DNA from: Bacillus sp. FJAT-29937 | GTDB lineage: Bacteria > Bacillota > Bacilli > Bacillales > Cytobacillaceae | Direction of reading: 5' to 3' | NCBI RefSeq assembly: GCF_001509555.1 | Contig: NZ_LMAS01000006.1 | Coordinates: 1 to 64,000, forward strand | DNA length: 64,000 nucleotides | Part shown: piece after piece, positions 49,227 to 57,592 of the stretch | How positions within the stretch are numbered: position 1 is the stretch's first letter | How the letters are laid out: each line of letters opens with the position of its first letter | Translations under genes and position numbers: made by a program | The notes under the pieces: model-generated | What the model was told of the DNA's origin: nothing | The model's input: only the letters and a program-made list of their open reading frames with translations | Database searches by the model: none

Positions 49227-49325
49227 AGTATATTTAGTGTGATTGCTTTTAATTATTACGCTCAAGTCAAGCTTGTTTTCTTACTGATTTGTGCCTTGAG
49301 TGAAGCGAAAGGAATGGTTATAAAG

Positions 49326-50504
49326 ATGAAAGTAGTTGTATTAGGAGGAGCAGGACTACAGGGAAGAGCGGTTTTATACGATCTTAGTAATTCTCAAGAT
49401 GTAAAGGAGATCGTATGTGTAGACGCAGATTTTAAGGGGGTAGATTCGTTTCAACAGCATCTGGATATGAGTAAAATAAGCAAAAAAAGGGTTGATGTTA
49501 CAAATAAGGATTCTCTCGCTGAACTATTTAAAGAAAATGTAGATGTTGTAATTGACGTACTTCCTAAACAATTTAATGCTATTGCGGCAGATGCAGCAGT
49601 TGAAGCAGGTGTAAATATTGTTAACTGTTCTTATGCATCGGCACTTTCAGAGGATATTTATGGAAAGGCGGAAAATGCAGGTGTAACGGTTTTACCTGAA
49701 GCCGGTCTTGATCCTGGTATAGACTTGGTTCTGTGTGGATATGCGGTAAGTCAGTTAGATGAAGTTTACGATCTCTATTCGTTTACAGGTGGAATGCCTG
49801 AAAAATCTATTGCAGCGGCAAATCCCCTAAAATACAAAGTAACGTGGAATTTCTATAATACGTTATTGTCTTATTATCGTCCTGCTAAAATCATGAAGGA
49901 TGGTAAGGTAATTGAAATCCCTGCAGCAGATCAGAACAGGGAAAAGTGGAAACTGGATTTATCTTTGTCTGGAATTGATGGCTTAGAGGCTTTTCCAAAT
50001 GGCGATGCTGTTCGATTTGCTCAGTTATTAGGTATTGAAGAGACTGTTCGAAATACCGAGCGCAGAGCAATACGCTGGGCAGGTCACATGGAATTTTGGA
50101 GTAATATGGTTGACCTTGGCTTTTTTGAAGAAAAAACAGTGCCAGGATTGCCTGCTGCTATCACTCCTACAGAATTTCTAGCCGCACATTTAGGTCCTCG
50201 CCTTCAGTATAAGGACGATGAAAAGGACCTTGTTCTAATGAAAAATATCATTCGCGGGAAAAAAGATGGCAAGAATGTAGAGTATATTTATGAATTGGCG
50301 ATGGAAAGGAATCTGGAAATAGGACTCTATGCTATGAACATGTCTGTCGGATATACTGCCAGTATAGCCGCACAGATGATTGTCAATAAGGTTATTACAA
50401 AGACTGGTGTGCTAAATCCTATAACAGACATTCCATATCAAACATTCATTAAGGAATTAAGCGATCGTGGAATTCAAATTATAGAATCAAAAAGGTTTAT
50501 ATAA
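49326..50504 (+). CDS. Saccharopine dehydrogenase-like NAD(P)-binding enzyme
   Basis: The 392-residue protein has an N-terminal Rossmann fold (VVLGGAGLQGRAVLYDL) and a saccharopine-dehydrogenase-like C-terminal part, including PEAGLDPGIDLVLCGYA and YSFTGGMPE. Family members act on amino acids or their condensation products; the exact substrate cannot be read from sequence. ATG 49326 has AAAGGAATGG upstream and lies after the sigma-54 promoter. It is followed by an NhaC-type antiporter gene, so an amino-acid uptake and catabolism role is likely. Confidence 0.8.
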   Translation: MKVVVLGGAGLQGRAVLYDLSNSQDVKEIVCVDADFKGVDSFQQHLDMSKISKKRVDVTNKDSLAELFKENVDVVIDVLPKQFNAIAADAAVEAGVNIVNCSYASALSEDIYGKAENAGVTVLPEAGLDPGIDLVLCGYAVSQLDEVYDLYSFTGGMPEKSIAAANPLKYKVTWNFYNTLLSYYRPAKIMKDGKVIEIPAADQNREKWKLDLSLSGIDGLEAFPNGDAVRFAQLLGIEETVRNTERRAIRWAGHMEFWSNMVDLGFFEEKTVPGLPAAITPTEFLAAHLGPRLQYKDDEKDLVLMKNIIRGKKDGKNVEYIYELAMERNLEIGLYAMNMSVGYTASIAAQMIVNKVITKTGVLNPITDIPYQTFIKELSDRGIQIIESKRFI

Positions 50505-50640
50505 TCTTGTTATTTTAAAGGAAATATCAAAGTTATATAAAAGGGGTAAATTAGTTACTGATAAATAACTAATTGTTATGAGTACAGATTATTATGAAAA
50601 ACTGTACAAAAATCAATTATTTCCGATGGGGGGAATCACA

Positions 50641-52047
50641 ATGGAAAGGAAGCTGCCAAGCTTTAGAATATCTATCATCATTATTTGTCTTATGATTGTT
50701 ACAATGGCTGTTTCGGTATTTATTTTTGATATACCAATCCATATTACGTTGTTATTAGTTATTACATTTTCAGTATTATTGTTATTATTGGAAGGAATTA
50801 AATGGCAAGATATAATGTCTGCAATTGAGGATGCTGGAAAACTAGCATTACCTCCTCTGCTAATTTTATATGTAATAGGAGCATTAATCGGTACATGGAT
50901 AGCCAGTGGTACAGTACCTATGATTATTTACTGGGGATTAGAGCTAATTCATCCTTCTATATTTTTGGTGACAGCAGTTCTTGTTACTTCTATAGTATCT
51001 GTTGCTTCAGGAAGTTCATGGTCTACTGCTGGAACTATTGGGGTTGCACTAATGGGAGTTGGCGGAGTTTTAGGATTAAATCCTGCGATTACTGCTGGAG
51101 CTATTATTTCGGGATCCTACGTTGGAGATAAGATGTCGCCAATGTCTGATACTACTAATTTGGCACCCGCAGTTGCGGAGGCAGATTTATTTGATCATAT
51201 AAAGGCCATGGTCACTACGGCATTACCAGGTTTCTTAATTACATTAATTATATTCTTAATTTTAGGCTTTAACCAAACGTCTAATGTGAAGCTAGATTCT
51301 ATTAATAATATCATGGGTTCACTCGATGAAACATTTAACTTGAGTATTATTACATTAATTCCACCTCTAATTGTATTACTATTTGCTATTAAAAAAGTAC
51401 CATCCTTAATTACTCTAATAACTTCAGCAATAGTTGCTGCGTTAATTGCAATTTTTATGCAGGGGCAAAGCATCATGACGATAACAACAATTATGGATTC
51501 TGGGTATGTTGCAAATACGGGTATAAAAGAGGTTGATTCACTTCTAAGCAGAGGTGGTTTCCAAAGTATGAACTGGACTAGCAGTTTAGCTATGCTGGGG
51601 ATTATATTGGGCACAATATTGGAGAAAACGGGAGTTCTTGAAGTCTTGTTAAGTAAATTGTTTAGGCTTACAAAAACAGTTGGCGGACTAGTCAGTACTA
51701 CCGTATTAAGTGTAGTTGGTCTTAATATGATTACAGCGAGCCAATATACTAGTATCGTCATTGGTGGAAGGATGTTTATTACAGGATATAAAAAGAAAAA
51801 TATGCTTCCACAGACTTTATCCAGAACATTAGAGGATTCGGGAACAATAACATCCCCATTGGTTCCATGGAATACATGCGGAGTATTTATGGCAGGTACG
51901 TTAGGAGTGTCTACAATGGCTTATGCGCCCTATGCAATATTCTGCTGGACTGTTCCAATAATAGCTATTATATATGGATTCACCAACAAATTCCAATGGA
52001 AAACTGGGGAAATTGAAAGTAAAAAAGTATATGATATTGGGGCATAA
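50641..52047 (+). CDS. NhaC-family antiporter
   Basis: The 468-residue membrane protein has about twelve helices with NhaC-family blocks such as SVASGSSWSTAGTIGVALMG, ISGSYVGDKMSPMSDTTNLA and DSGTITSPLVPWNTCGVFMAG (in part PLVPWNTCG). The family covers Na+/H+ antiporters and organic-acid or amino-acid exchangers. ATG 50641 has GGGGGG upstream; 21 codons before it are not conserved. In an operon with the preceding dehydrogenase under sigma-54 control it may carry the substrate or product of that enzyme. Confidence 0.85.
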   Translation: MERKLPSFRISIIIICLMIVTMAVSVFIFDIPIHITLLLVITFSVLLLLLEGIKWQDIMSAIEDAGKLALPPLLILYVIGALIGTWIASGTVPMIIYWGLELIHPSIFLVTAVLVTSIVSVASGSSWSTAGTIGVALMGVGGVLGLNPAITAGAIISGSYVGDKMSPMSDTTNLAPAVAEADLFDHIKAMVTTALPGFLITLIIFLILGFNQTSNVKLDSINNIMGSLDETFNLSIITLIPPLIVLLFAIKKVPSLITLITSAIVAALIAIFMQGQSIMTITTIMDSGYVANTGIKEVDSLLSRGGFQSMNWTSSLAMLGIILGTILEKTGVLEVLLSKLFRLTKTVGGLVSTTVLSVVGLNMITASQYTSIVIGGRMFITGYKKKNMLPQTLSRTLEDSGTITSPLVPWNTCGVFMAGTLGVSTMAYAPYAIFCWTVPIIAIIYGFTNKFQWKTGEIESKKVYDIGA

Positions 52048-52099
52048 TCAAATTGATCTCACGATTTACCAGCATGAGCACTAAAACCTTCATGCGATG

Positions 52100-52137
52100 G
52101 AAGCAAAGGGCTGATTCTCCTTTGCTTCTATTTTTAT
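52100..52137 (+). terminator. Antiporter operon terminator
   Basis: GAAGCAAAGG pairs with CCTTTGCTTC (perfect), followed by TATTTTTATTTT. Confidence 0.9.
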
Positions 52138-52146
52138 TTTCTATTT

Positions 52147-52320
52147 GAAACAGAAGGACCGTCCCCTGCTTCAAAGAAAAAGTACATCAACTCCGGCCTT
52201 CCATTTCGGGATTGAACGTTTCTCCAAAGCGTGAAAGGCAGATTATCAAATAATCGGTGCCTGTCCATCAGTAAAGTAACGCTTTATCACACTGGGGGAC
52301 AGGCACTGTTTTTTCTGTTT
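52147..52320. repeat. REP-like repeat remnants with GGGACGGTCC and GGGACAGGCAC motifs
   Basis: The minus strand of 52150-52175 reads GAAGCAGGGGACGGTCCTTC. Further on, GTGCCTGTCC (52257-52266) pairs perfectly with GGACAGGCAC (52297-52306), followed by a T run. Motifs of this kind recur between genes in many Bacillus genomes, where I recall them near REP-associated transposase genes; none is present here. The second hairpin could also serve as a terminator. Confidence 0.6.
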
Positions 52321-52440
52321 TTTTTCGCTAAGTTTTTTTATATTCCTTTGTTTCAGTTGTAGAAAAATCATGATTTACAATATCCCCCATTTCCCAATCC
52401 ATGTTACCATTAAATCAGGACTTTTTATGGAGGATTAACA

Positions 52441-52749
52441 ATGAATAATATATACGAAGAGGTCATTCGTTTTCGAGATGAGCGGAAGTGGAAGCCTTAT
52501 CATAATGAAAAGGATTTAGCATTGTCGATAGTTTTAGAAGCTTCTGAGCTTCTTGAGAATTTTCAATGGAAAAGCAGTGAAGAGGCTGTAGCTTCATCGC
52601 GGCAAAATATAAAAGAAGAGATGGCCGATATTCTTATCTATTTAATACAATTGGCAGATAAACTTGATGTTGATCTAGAACAAGAGGTTCTGCTTAAGTT
52701 ACAAAAGAATGCATTGAAATATCCTGTTCGAAATGAGGAGGAGCATTAA
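52441..52749 (+). CDS. MazG-like nucleotide pyrophosphohydrolase
   Basis: This 102-residue all-alpha NTP-PPase is of the MazG-like/RS21-C6 type. The catalytic pattern ExxE...ExxD is Glu33-Glu36 (EASE) and Glu60-Asp63 (EMAD). Such enzymes hydrolyse (d)NTPs to monophosphates. ATG has GGAGGAT upstream. It is one base from the nuclease-helicase gene, whose ribosome site lies within its last codons, so the pair is co-expressed. Confidence 0.9.
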   Translation: MNNIYEEVIRFRDERKWKPYHNEKDLALSIVLEASELLENFQWKSSEEAVASSRQNIKEEMADILIYLIQLADKLDVDLEQEVLLKLQKNALKYPVRNEEEH

Positions 52750-52750
52750 T

Positions 52751-54694
52751 TTGATCGTTTATGAAGCAACAAAGACTGAATTTCTGGATGATGTGTTTCA
52801 GGATCATTTGGTGAATAATATATGTGCCAATTACAATGAGAAGATTGGCAAAATAAATGAACGTGAAGTTAGGGCTTGGGATAATTCAATGCAATACATG
52901 TATCGGGTGTTATGTGATGAGGAGATACCCAACAACGCTGGAGTTGCCATTGAGTTTAAAATTCCATATACATCTAAACGGGTCGATTTTTTAATATCAG
53001 GTCGTGATGACAGCAAGGATTCTGTGGTGATTGTTGAGCTTAAGCATTGGGAATCAGTTGAGAAAGTGGAAGGGAAAGAAGCCATTGTCAAGACATTCAT
53101 AAATATAGGAATGATTGAAACGGCTCATCCTTCTTACCAAGCCTGGTCTTATGCTGCATTAATACAGGATTATAATGAAAATGTACAAGATGATCATATT
53201 GATTTATATCCATGTGCTTACTTACATAACTATTTAAAATCGGGTCAGGATGATCCGCTTACGGCTCCAGTTTATAGAGACTATATTGACCAGGCGCCAA
53301 TTTTTGCAAAAGGAGAGGCGCCTAATTTAAGAGCTTTTATTAAAAAATATATTAAATATGGCGATGATAAAGAGAACTTATACAAGATTGAGAACGGTAG
53401 AATCCGTCCATCGAAATCCCTGCAAGATTCTTTAAGCAGCATGTTAAAAGGAAATCGGGAGTTTGTCATGATTGATGACCAAAAGGTTGTCTATGAAACG
53501 GCTGTTGCCCTCGCTATAAAAGCTCAGAAAACAGAACAAAAACAAGTATTAGTAGTTGAAGGAGGCCCAGGGACTGGAAAGTCAGTTTTAGCTATTAATC
53601 TATTAGTAGAGCTTACTAGACGTGGTCTTGTTGCACAATACGTGACAAAAAACTCAGCACCTCGGAATATTTACGCAAACAAATTAAAAGGTGATTTTCG
53701 TAAAAATAGAATAGATAATTTGTTCAAAGGTTCTGGCAGTTATACAGAAACCCCCAATAATGAATTTGACGCGCTTATCGTAGAAGAGGCACACAGGTTA
53801 AATGAGAAATCTGGAATGTTTCAAAATATGGGTGAAAATCAAATAAAAGAGGTTATCCATTCTTCCCTCTTTTCAATATTTTTTATAGATGAGAATCAGC
53901 GTGTGACCTTGAAGGATATAGGCAGCATCGAGATGATTGAGAAGTTTGCAAAAGAACAGGGGGCCATTATTACAAGGACCGAATTATCCTCGCAATTTCG
54001 CTGTGATGGTTCGGATGGATATATGGCCTGGCTTGATGATGTCCTTAACATTCGAGAAACAGCTAATAGCGATTACTTGGGATTAAACTATGATTTTCGT
54101 GTTTTCTCCGACCCTAATGAACTCCTGACTGAAATCCAAAGGCTAAACAAAAGGAAGAATAAATCCAGAATAGTAGCGGGATATTGCTGGGATTGGAAAA
54201 AGGAAGGAAAGAACGATCCCAATTACCATGATATTGTCCTTCCAGAATATAGTTTTGGAATGAGCTGGAATCTTGGAAATACTGCAACTTGGGCAATTGA
54301 TGAAGGCTCTGTAAAAGAGGCAGGCTGCATTCACACGTGCCAAGGGCTGGAATTTGATTACGTAGGTGTCATTATTGGTGATGATCTTATTTTTCGTGAC
54401 GGGCAGGTCCAGACAAACCATAAACAAAGAGCTAAAACGGACCAATCCTTAAGAGGTTTAAAGTCGATGTTAAAAACGGATTCGGAAAAAGCCGAGAAAT
54501 TAGCCGATGAAATCATAAGAAACACATACCGTACATTAATGACACGAGGGCAAAAGGGCTGTTTTATTTATTGTACTGATAAAGAATTGGAAGCGTACTT
54601 TATAGAAAGAATTAATCGTGCGTCTTATACTTATAATGGAAATGAAATGTTTAAAATGGCGGTGGCGGAAGGTAAAGAGGGGTATGACGCTTAA
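52751..54694 (+). CDS. PD-(D/E)XK nuclease fused to a superfamily 1-type helicase (DUF2075)
   Basis: The 647-residue protein has an N-terminal nuclease-like region with Asp79 and Glu96-x-Lys98 (VDFLISG ... VELKHW). A DUF2075 helicase core follows with Walker A GGPGTGKS (271-278), LIVEEAHRL, FIDENQR, SSQFRCDGSDGY, and the late motif TCQGLEFDYVGVIIG. The start is TTG with GAGGAGG eight bases upstream; an ATG at 52733 would overlap the MazG end. Such nuclease-helicase fusions occur in phage defence and DNA repair; here the MazG partner favours a defence role. That is inference. Confidence 0.85.
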   Translation: MIVYEATKTEFLDDVFQDHLVNNICANYNEKIGKINEREVRAWDNSMQYMYRVLCDEEIPNNAGVAIEFKIPYTSKRVDFLISGRDDSKDSVVIVELKHWESVEKVEGKEAIVKTFINIGMIETAHPSYQAWSYAALIQDYNENVQDDHIDLYPCAYLHNYLKSGQDDPLTAPVYRDYIDQAPIFAKGEAPNLRAFIKKYIKYGDDKENLYKIENGRIRPSKSLQDSLSSMLKGNREFVMIDDQKVVYETAVALAIKAQKTEQKQVLVVEGGPGTGKSVLAINLLVELTRRGLVAQYVTKNSAPRNIYANKLKGDFRKNRIDNLFKGSGSYTETPNNEFDALIVEEAHRLNEKSGMFQNMGENQIKEVIHSSLFSIFFIDENQRVTLKDIGSIEMIEKFAKEQGAIITRTELSSQFRCDGSDGYMAWLDDVLNIRETANSDYLGLNYDFRVFSDPNELLTEIQRLNKRKNKSRIVAGYCWDWKKEGKNDPNYHDIVLPEYSFGMSWNLGNTATWAIDEGSVKEAGCIHTCQGLEFDYVGVIIGDDLIFRDGQVQTNHKQRAKTDQSLRGLKSMLKTDSEKAEKLADEIIRNTYRTLMTRGQKGCFIYCTDKELEAYFIERINRASYTYNGNEMFKMAVAEGKEGYDA

Positions 54695-54717
54695 TCAGCT
54701 TATCTAAATAAATCCCT

Positions 54718-54746
54718 AATGGGTCCATCAATAGGGCCCATTTTTC
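54718..54746 (+). terminator. Nuclease-helicase gene terminator
   Basis: AATGGGTCC pairs with GGGCCCATT (one mismatch), followed by TTTTTCT. Confidence 0.8.
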
Positions 54747-54885
54747 TATGCCCAATGGAAAATATTAATAAAAAGTCCACTAATTTATCTGCAAGTCGAA
54801 TTTCGCGTATAATAGTAGTTCGTATTAGGAAACAAACTTTACGGAAATAATAAGGTAAATAATCCAAAATAAAAGAGGCTTAGTT

Positions 54886-56331
54886 ATGGGCAAAGAAAGT
54901 TTTAAAGATTATCAATTAAGTAATGAAATTGTAAACGCGCTGGATCGCTTAGAATATAAAAATCCAACAGCCGTTCAAAGTAAGGTCATTCCCCTTGTGT
55001 TAGAGAAAATGGATCTTGTTGTGAAATCACAGACAGGCAGCGGAAAGACTGCCTCGTACGGGATTCCGATTTGTGAATTAATTGATTGGAAGGAAAATAA
55101 ACCTCAAGCGTTAATTTTGACGCCAACGAGAGAACTTGCTGTTCAAGTGAAGGAGGATTTCATAAACATCGGCAGATTTAAACGGATAAAAGCAACAGCT
55201 GTTTATGGAAAGCAGCCTTTTGCCATCCAAAAAACAGAATTAAAGCAAAAAACGCATGTAGTCGTCGGTACTCCGGGCCGCGTGTTAGATCATATTGAAA
55301 GAGGTACTCTGGCCTTAGATCAGATTCACTATCTTGTTATAGATGAAGCGGACGAAATGTTAAACATGGGATTTATTGAACAAGTAGAGGCCATTATCAA
55401 GGAGATGCCTCGAAAACGAGTGACGATGTTATTTTCAGCTACTTTGCCGGAGGAGGTTAAGAACCTCTCGCTCAACTATATGAAAACACCTATCGATATT
55501 GAAATTAAGGCGACGGGAATTACGACGGATAAAATTGAACATTCTCTTTTTAAAGTGGCGGAAGACGATAAATTTTCTATGCTTACAGATGTAACGATTG
55601 TTGAAAATCCAGATAGCTGCATCATCTTTTGCCGGACAAAGGATCGAGTAGATTCTGTGAGTGATCAGTTAGGGGATTTAGGATATAGCTGTGATAAAAT
55701 CCACGGCGGCATGATACAAGAGGATCGTCTTGACGTGATGAATGACTTTAGAAGAGGGGAATTTCGCTATTTGATTGCTACGGATGTAGCCGCTAGAGGA
55801 ATTGATATTGATAATATCACACATGTTATCAACTATGACCTTCCGTTAGAGAAAGAAAGCTATGTCCACCGGACGGGAAGAACAGGACGGGCGGGTCAAA
55901 AGGGAAAAGCCATTACTTTTGTTACTCCATTTGAAGATCGGTTTTTAAGTGAAATTGAAGAGTACATTGGTTTTGAAATTCCAAAAATTGTCGCTCCTTC
56001 GAAAGATGATATTTCAAATAAGAAACCTGCCTTTGATGCAAAAATGAATGTTGAACCAACGATTAAACAAGCAAAAAGTGAAAAATTGAACAAGCAAATC
56101 ATGAAATTGTACTTTAATGGCGGGAAGAAAAAGAAGCTTAGAGCGGTAGATTTTGTTGGAACGATTGCAAAAATTGAAGGCGTATCAGTGGAGGACATTG
56201 GCATCATTACAATATTAGATACGGTTTCTTATGTTGAAATATTAAATGATAAAGGTCCGATTGTGTTGAAAAAGATGAAGAACACAACAATAAAAGGGAA
56301 GCTGTTGAAAGTACATGAAGCAAGAAAGTAG
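54886..56331 (+). CDS. dbpA: ATP-dependent RNA helicase DbpA (YxiN)
   Basis: The 481-residue DEAD-box helicase carries the Q motif, Walker [25 protein letters not shown] in [16 protein letters not shown], and [10 protein letters not shown]. The C-terminal 75 residues ([20 protein letters not shown], and VSYVEILN) are the RNA-binding domain that targets DbpA to hairpin 92 of 23S rRNA. The role is 50S assembly. A TATAAT at 54808-54813 is a likely -10 element. ATG has GAGGCTTAG upstream. Confidence 0.95.
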   Translation: MGKESFKDYQLSNEIVNALDRLEYKNPTAVQSKVIPLVLEKMDLVVKSQTGSGKTASYGIPICELIDWKENKPQALILTPTRELAVQVKEDFINIGRFKRIKATAVYGKQPFAIQKTELKQKTHVVVGTPGRVLDHIERGTLALDQIHYLVIDEADEMLNMGFIEQVEAIIKEMPRKRVTMLFSATLPEEVKNLSLNYMKTPIDIEIKATGITTDKIEHSLFKVAEDDKFSMLTDVTIVENPDSCIIFCRTKDRVDSVSDQLGDLGYSCDKIHGGMIQEDRLDVMNDFRRGEFRYLIATDVAARGIDIDNITHVINYDLPLEKESYVHRTGRTGRAGQKGKAITFVTPFEDRFLSEIEEYIGFEIPKIVAPSKDDISNKKPAFDAKMNVEPTIKQAKSEKLNKQIMKLYFNGGKKKKLRAVDFVGTIAKIEGVSVEDIGIITILDTVSYVEILNDKGPIVLKKMKNTTIKGKLLKVHEARK

Positions 56332-56396
56332 CGGTGGCAGCAGCTTGGGAGATAGGGTCCCTCTGATATCAAACTGAAAATCAACCTTACTATTAG

Positions 56397-56430
56397 TAGC
56401 CAAAGCCTCTCCTTAAAACTGGGGAGGCTA
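56397..56430. repeat. Hairpin repeat, copy 2 (before the DUF559-like gene)
   Basis: AGCCTCTCC (56404-56412) pairs with GGGGAGGCT (56421-56429), preceded by TAGCC as at 47008. The loop differs (TTAAAACT), so the conserved part is the stem and its flank. It lies 66 bases after dbpA and 230 bases before the endonuclease-like gene; a weak T-rich stretch follows, so a terminator role is possible. The 56431-56659 gap holds TTGACA at 56472 but no clear -10. Confidence 0.75.
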
Positions 56431-56659
56431 AAAGTTAATTTTTTGAAAGTAGCCAATATTGTAAAAGTTAATTGACAAATTTTAGAATTCTATTAAACTA
56501 AAAATAGCTCTGTCCTCAAATTCCTCTTTATATTACAACTTTTTAAGTCTTTTTTCCTTTTACTTTCTCCAACAGACCCTTTTTTTACTCGCATTCACAC
56601 TTAAAAATCTAGTTAAGGTATAGATCAAAATATATTATATGGAAAGCAGGAGGGATGTT

Positions 56660-57325
56660 ATGGGATTCGAAGAAGAATACCTGGCCTTTTTGAATACTCA
56701 CTTTCAGGTAAGATCTGGTGAACGGCTTCGGCGCTTACAAGAAGGTCACAATGAGGCTGAAATGCTGTTTTTGAAGCAAGTGTGGTGGCCTTTGTTTTAC
56801 CATTTCAAGTATCTTCATCCAGAATATGAAGTCGATGATTTCAAGGACGGTCAAAGGTATTTGGATTTTGCTTATATTCGTCCCGGAATCCGGCTTTGCC
56901 TTGAGATCGACGGGTATGGCCCTCACTTGAAGAATATAAGCAGATGGCAATTTTCCGACAACCTGGAACGCCAAAACCAGTTGGTGATTGACGGATGGAC
57001 TGTGATCCGTTTTTCTTTTGACCAAGTGAAAGAGAAGCCACGCAGATGCCAACAGATTGTTCAGCAAGTGATTGGCCAATGGCTGGGCGATGAACTAGAC
57101 GAGACATCTTTGTCCTTTGCCGAAAAGGAAGTGCTTCGGTTAGCGATTCGAAAAGGAGAAACCATATCCCCTAAAGAAGTCGGGACGTATTTGAAGCTAA
57201 GTGACAAGACGGTAAAAAAGGCACTTTCGCAACTAGTCGAAAAAAAGCTGCTGATTCCCGCATCTGGGGTAAAAAGGGTTCGCACATATCGGCTTGGCGA
57301 CCAGGTTAAGCACCCGATCAGATAA
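56660..57325 (+). CDS. DUF559/Vsr-like endonuclease domain protein with C-terminal winged helix
   Basis: The 221-residue protein has a PD-(D/E)XK-type core: Asp69 in YLDFAYIRP, then Glu82-x-Asp84 in LCLEIDGYGPH, then RQNQLVIDGWTVIRFSFDQV (in part), as in DUF559/Vsr-like nucleases. Residues 150-213 form a winged-helix domain (SPKEVGTYLKLSDKTVKKAL). Similar proteins are often annotated as response regulators in Bacilli, but no receiver is present. ATG 56660 has AGGAGGG upstream. Its last codons fall inside the palindrome module homologous to 47043-47256. Confidence 0.75.
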   Translation: MGFEEEYLAFLNTHFQVRSGERLRRLQEGHNEAEMLFLKQVWWPLFYHFKYLHPEYEVDDFKDGQRYLDFAYIRPGIRLCLEIDGYGPHLKNISRWQFSDNLERQNQLVIDGWTVIRFSFDQVKEKPRRCQQIVQQVIGQWLGDELDETSLSFAEKEVLRLAIRKGETISPKEVGTYLKLSDKTVKKALSQLVEKKLLIPASGVKRVRTYRLGDQVKHPIR

Positions 57326-57520
57326 TTAGTCGGAGAAACTCCACCTATTTGGTAAAAAAGTCAAAAAACAGCTTTAATAGACGGAGAGATTCCGCCTATT
57401 GACTCGAAAAACGTGAAAATAAGGGATTTTGCTTGGCATAGTCGGAAAACCTCCCCTTATTTTTCCCGAGACGAGCACCATTCCGCATTTAACCGGAAAA
57501 CCTCCGTTTATTTTACTTTC
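57316..57520. repeat. Four-palindrome module, copy B, at the end of the DUF559-like gene
   Basis: Palindrome cores (CGGA) lie at 57331, 57382, 57443 and 57494, spaced 51, 61 and 51 bp as in copies A and C. Unit two is AATAGACGGA-GAGAT-TCCGCCTATT, a 10-bp arm with one mismatch. The module begins in the final codons of the gene and ends at TTTATTTTAC. Confidence 0.9.
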
Positions 57521-57544
57521 AATAGTTGCTGTGAAAACCTACAA

Positions 57545-57573
57545 ATAAAAAACCCCTCACCACAAGTGAGAGA
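57545..57573 (-). terminator. GGDEF gene terminator
   Basis: On the minus strand CTCTCAC-TTGTG-GTGAGGGG is followed by TTTTTTATTT, 20 bases after the GGDEF stop. Confidence 0.8.
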
Positions 57574-57592
57574 TTTTTCACGTGGCACCTAT

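Noticed and set aside
49134..49325. N-terminal extension of the saccharopine dehydrogenase-like protein
   Set aside because: The extension spans the sigma-54 promoter at 49211-49226, so its start would lie upstream of the transcript; ATG 49326 has a proper ribosome site and begins the Rossmann fold.
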